Made by a program: the position numbers and the translations under genes. Shown one piece after another: positions 59,884 to 64,000 of a stretch of DNA of 64,000 nt (within the stretch, counting starts at the first letter, position 1; every line of letters begins with the position of its first letter). The notes under the pieces were generated by a model. It did no database searches and was not told the origin of the DNA. It saw nothing but the letters and a program-made list of their open reading frames with translations. Location of the stretch: positions 2,604,001 to 2,668,000 of the forward strand of contig CP075492.1 of the NCBI GenBank assembly GCA_021613535.1, read 5' to 3'. This stretch comes from Adineta vaga. Taxonomy: Eukaryota; Rotifera.

Positions 59884-62800
59884 TCATGAGTCACAAATAT
59901 TTAAAAGAACAGATAAATCACCATCGGCAAGATTTGTCACAACTAAATCGAGTTTATTATCATTATTAAGATCAGCGACTTTCAAAGACGATGGACCAGA
60001 ACCAGTTTGATATGTATTTTGAACTGATAATATTCCATTATCCTCACCTAATAATAAACTGAGAGTTTTATCATCAACATTAATGACTGCTAGATCCAAT
60101 TTGTTATCATTATTGAAATCTTTTGCAATCATCGAATCAGGCGATCGACCAACCATATAGTTGCGTGCTAATACAAATGTTCCATTCCCATTCCCATATA
60201 AAATACTAACCATATTATCCCATTGATTAGCTATTGCCAAATCCATTTTGAAATCATTATTAAAATCAGTTGATATGACAGCAGCAATGTATCGACCAAA
60301 AATATAATCATTTGAAGCTTGGAACGTTCCATTGCCGTTTCCCAACAAAACACTGATAGTGAAATGGAAATAATTGGTAACGACTATATCTAGTTTATTA
60401 TCATTATTGAAATCAGCGGATGTTAAAGAATATGGACTTCTACCAACTTTATAATTCTTTGCCGTTTCAAACATTCCATTTCTGTTATTTAATAGGACAC
60501 TAATACTTGCTCCTTCGTAATTAGTTACAGCTAGATCTAAATGATTATCATTATTAAAATCAGCCGATATAATTGATAATGGTCGTTGACCGACATTATA
60601 GAATTTAGGACTCTGAAATGTTCCATTTGCATTTCCAAGTAATGTGCTAATTGAGTTACTACGTTGATTGGTTACGACAAGATCTAATTTCGTATCATTA
60701 TTAATATCAAATGAAATGATTGAAACTGGATAATTACCAACAGTATAACTTGTTTCAGCTTGAAATGTTCCATCACTATTTCCAAATAGTAGATTGGCAG
60801 TATCATCGCGATAATTTACTACAGCTAAATCCAATTGATTGTCCTTATCAAAATCAGCCGATGTTAAAGATGCTGGATATCGACCAACGGTATAATTTCC
60901 TTGACTAGAAAAGACTCCCTTTCCATCTCCAAGCCATATCGTAACCATATTATCAACATACAAAAGTACCGCTAAATCCAATTGATTATCCTTATTAAAA
61001 TCAGCCGATATTACACAATATGGATATCTGCCAACAGTGTACTTCTTTTGTGCTTGATAAGTTCCATTGCCATTGCCAAGCAATATACTAATAGTGCTAT
61101 CACCATAGTTGACAACGACCAAATCCTGTTTTGTATCATTATTAACATCAACTGATATTAGAGACTGTGGCATGTTACCAACATTGTAAGTATTTACAAT
61201 CTGAAAACTAGAATCTCCTTTGCCAAGTAATATACTGACTGTATTATTCTTTTGATTGCTCACTGCTAGATCTATTTTATTATCATTATTAAAATCAGTT
61301 GCTACGATAGAAGTGGGACCTGATCGAACTGCATATGTTATTTGACTATCAAATATTCCATCCCCATGACCCAATAATAAACTAATAGTATTATCATCAA
61401 AATTACTTACTGCTAAATCAAATTTACCATCATTATTAAAATCCGCTGATGTAATTGAAGTTGGTGATTGACCAACACTATAGTTCATTGGATCTCGGTA
61501 AGTTCCATCTGGATTAGCGAGTAGAACATTAACATTATTATCATCATAATTAACTACTGCTAAATCTAATCTACTATCATTATTAAAATCTATTGCTATA
61601 GTATCGATCGGATGTCGACCAACGGCATAGTTCTGTATAGTCTGAAAGCTTGCATTACCATTTCCAAGCATGATACTAATCGTATCATTATATTGATTAG
61701 TGACAAGAAGATCCATATTATTATCATTATTTAAATCATATGACAAAACAGAAATTGGACCACGACCAAGAGTATATAACCATGGATATTTGAAAGCACC
61801 ACGTCCATCACCAAATAAAACCGTGACAGAACTAGTTTGTCGATTCGTCACTACAATATCGATTTCTTGATTGTTTCTGAAGTGACCTAGTGTTGCAGAG
61901 GATGGAGCAATTCCCACATTATATTTTTTCGATGCTTCAAAAGGTCGTTTACAAACAGATTCTAGACATATTGTATGATTATAATAAAAGGCACATTAAG
62001 AAGAATAAAATCTTACTTAAGTTTCTAGTTCCTAATACAGACCCAAGACTAATTGCCGTAATGCATAGAAGAGTTATGAAGCCTATTGGAATAATAAATC
62101 TTTTCTTTCGATACCAAGAACGTCTTATAAATCGAATAACAAACTTACAGTATTTAAAAATGTAATGTAAAACTTACTCATTTTTCGGATAAAGACATGC
62201 GCCTGGAAATGGAAGTTCTAAGAGTACTTCGTCAGGTATAATTTGTTTCAAATGAATAATATGAAGATCAGGTGCTGGACTAAATTGTGATTGAACAATC
62301 ATTTGAGTGCCAGGTAAAAGAAGAACTTCATTTTCATTAACAAAATGTGAATGAGCACGTATATCTCGACCATTTAATGCTTCAACAGAGAATAATGTTC
62401 GTTTACCATCATCACCCAAGTACATATTATTTTGTAAGACGGGTAATGATGTTGTACATGATGTGAAACTCCACCAGATAACTGATGTACCAGGTGGAAA
62501 TAGAGCACTTAAATCTTTGGTTACACCACGCCAAATAACAAGTGGAGGAACGCATGGTAATTTTGTGAGTGCAGTTAGAAATAGTTTTAAATATTTCAAA
62601 TAAGGTCGTAGTTTGACACGTGCTTCCGTTTTTAATGTTTGATTGAGCATTGAATAGAGACTGTATTGGTTATTTTCCCATTCAAGTGTATATAAATGAA
62701 TAGCAGCACTCTCATCAATTGTCAATCCATTAGGTGGAGATTTTGATGTTGCATTTAATGCTTGTTGAACATAAATTGATAAATTATCAATAAGAGTGAT

Positions 62801-63160
62801 CAATGGAGCACATGCTTCTGTTAAAGTTACTAAAGGTTCTTCGGCATAACCAACAATAGGTCCAAGATTTGCTACTGTATCATTGATAGCATTCATTTGT
62901 TTAAGAATTACATCATTTGGAATCACTTGCACTCCTCGATTAGTTGTTGGTTTTAATTGATTCGGTTTCATATTTGATCTGTAGTGTAAATTGATATTGC
63001 CTTTGTCTACTATCGGTTGTTTATCATGGGAAAATTCATCGCCAAGTGTAGTATCTTGTAATTCAAACTGATTTTCATGAGATGTAATCATTATTATTGT
63101 CGATTGTGATACAATAAAAAAACAACTAAATATATCTACTTTGAATCGTATTATCAACAT
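59884..63160 (-). CDS. ADP-ribosyltransferase-transmembrane-FG-GAP fusion
   Basis: Exons 62178-63160, 62017-62123 and 59884-61961 (introns of 54 and 55 nt) join in phase to 1,055 residues. Exon 1 holds an ART with Arg211 (VIWRGV), Ser231/234 (WWSFTS) and Glu276-Asn-Glu278 (NENEVLLLPG), all intact. Its apparent TAA stop at 62174-62176 overlaps a GTAAGT donor. Exon 2 encodes a basic stretch (RSWYRKKR) and one transmembrane helix (FIIPIGFITLLCITAISLG). Exon 3 holds 14 FG-GAP/VCBS repeats (DFNNDNKLDLAVxN, about 48 residues each), enough for two seven-bladed propellers. Neither exon 2 nor the start of exon 3 has an in-frame ATG. The basic flank predicts the ART inside and the propeller outside, unless the weak N-terminal hydrophobic stretch is a signal; Met24 would avoid it. 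Confidence 0.75.
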
Positions 63161-63502
63161 AAAAGGAATATTTTTTTGTTCTTACAATGATTATTGGTTC
63201 GCTACTAATTACCTTTATTCAAAAGATATGATGATAGAAAAGAATAGAAAATGCACTGCAAGTATTTTATCACATGAGTAATATCGATTATTGAGTATAT
63301 ATTCACAGAGGACATAAATTATATGTATAAGATAAATTATTTGAATAAACAGAATCAAAAACAATTTCATAATGTAAATTTTACTTTGAATATGAGATCA
63401 AAGATATGAGCTCGATCATTCCTTCTTCAAAGTTTAAACTGAAGCATACATGTTTTAAATGGTTTATTTCAAATTTAGTGTTTTACTTAATTTATTTCAT
63501 AT
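63161..63502. other. Intergenic
   Basis: Promoter side of the ART fusion and 3' side of the last GPCR. AT-rich with no gene, repeat or RNA recognised. Confidence 0.55.
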
Positions 63503-64000
63503 TTATATTTTTCGACAACACAGTCGTTGATATATAATGAATAGTTTTTGTTTGATTATTTTGCGCAAATCTGGATATTGACATAGAGATGCAAATGGAA
63601 AAAGAAATACAACGAAATAACCAAAGTAAAAGAAATAAAGTTCAGGTTGAATACCAAAATCAGGTGGTAAACCAAATTGACGAAGAAGTGGAATAAAAAA
63701 TATTGGTGTATTTAAAATAATATTCAAACCTGAAACTAAAGTTAACTGAATAATCATTCGTCGTTGTTTCGACCATCGATTCGACTGACGAAGACGTCGT
63801 TTTTGTCGATATACACGTATTACAAGACCTATACTAAAAATAGCTTCTAAAAAAATTGGTAAACAACTATTTCCAATAAATTCCCACATGCCATAAATAC
63901 CATAAGATTGATAACAAGGTGAAGCACCACATACGGGTACAGTGTAAATATAAATACTTTCACATGGTAAAAAGAAATTTACAATGGTATAAAATATGCA
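63503..64000 (-). CDS. Rhodopsin-like GPCR, truncated by window edge
   Basis: The frame is open from the window edge to a stop at 63503, covering the second extracellular loop (with Cys residues, VPVCGASPC), TM5, a basic third intracellular loop (YRQKRRLRQSNRWSKQRRM), TM6, TM7 (FFYFGYFVVFLFPFASL) and a short tail. The TM6 and TM7 motifs differ from the GPCR at 25811, so it belongs to a different subgroup. The N-terminal half lies beyond the window. Confidence 0.75.
   Translation of the reverse strand, partial: CIFYTIVNFFLPCESIYIYTVPVCGASPCYQSYGIYGMWEFIGNSCLPIFLEAIFSIGLVIRVYRQKRRLRQSNRWSKQRRMIIQLTLVSGLNIILNTPIFFIPLLRQFGLPPDFGIQPELYFFYFGYFVVFLFPFASLCQYPDLRKIIKQKLFIIYQRLCCRKI

Noticed and set aside
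1-64000. tRNA, rRNA, CRISPR or bacterial operon signals
   Set aside because: None found by eye. Intron structure and gene families are eukaryotic, and the short direct repeats are microsatellites or MITE arms.

Overview
The window looks like a gene-dense, AT-rich piece of a bdelloid rotifer nuclear genome. This is inferred from several features together: very short GT-AG introns (mostly 47-63 nt), the protein families present (ADP-ribosyltransferases with TPRs, kelch and FG-GAP repeat proteins, LDLa/EGF seven-helix receptors, F-box proteins, rhodopsin-like GPCRs), and many intergenic G-rich repeats resembling the TGTGGG telomere unit known from bdelloids. No rRNA, tRNA or CRISPR array was recognised. 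Exon structures were worked out by hand from splice sites and reading phase, without transcript data.

Layout. 0-9 kb: a cysteine-rich peptide exon, a PAN/SUEL-lectin membrane protein, a dead GPCR, a secreted phospholipase A2, a small C1 cysteine peptidase, a nucleoredoxin-ZZ protein and a membrane-anchored kelch protein. 9-17.5 kb, all minus strand: a multicopper oxidase, a PhyH-type dioxygenase, a VP39-like cap 2'-O-methyltransferase homologue and a ZIP zinc transporter. 18-25.5 kb: a hAT-type MITE with perfect target-site duplication, an ADP-ribosyltransferase (ART)-TPR protein, a large inverted duplication carrying two copies of a small secreted peptide, and a palindromic MITE. 25.8-29 kb: a GPCR and an EF-hand/purple acid phosphatase. 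29-47 kb: two paralogous LDLa/EGF/seven-helix receptors in opposite orientation, flanking a TIR-NACHT-HEAT gene, with a duplicated receptor 5' fragment and a Tc1/mariner relic between them. 48-64 kb: a frameshifted EF-hand gene, an F-box protein, a probable double-ART gene, a potato-inhibitor-I protein, a dienelactone hydrolase, a probable ART-transmembrane-FG-GAP fusion and a truncated GPCR.

Themes. Five domains of NAD-consuming type (four ART, one TIR) lie in 64 kb, next to surface receptors and an NLR-like protein. This suggests a defence or signalling repertoire, which is inference. The two strongest novelties rest on splice-phase arguments. First, an intact ART exon whose apparent stop overlaps a GTAAGT donor runs in phase into a transmembrane segment and 14 FG-GAP repeats (59884..63160). 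Second, an active-looking ART-TPR protein continues in phase into a second ART that has lost its Arg, Ser and first Glu (52721..56553). Three very long open frames are each broken by one or two in-frame stops while the frame on both sides stays intact. Telomere-like hairpins, about one per 4-5 kb, sit between genes and often just after stop codons.
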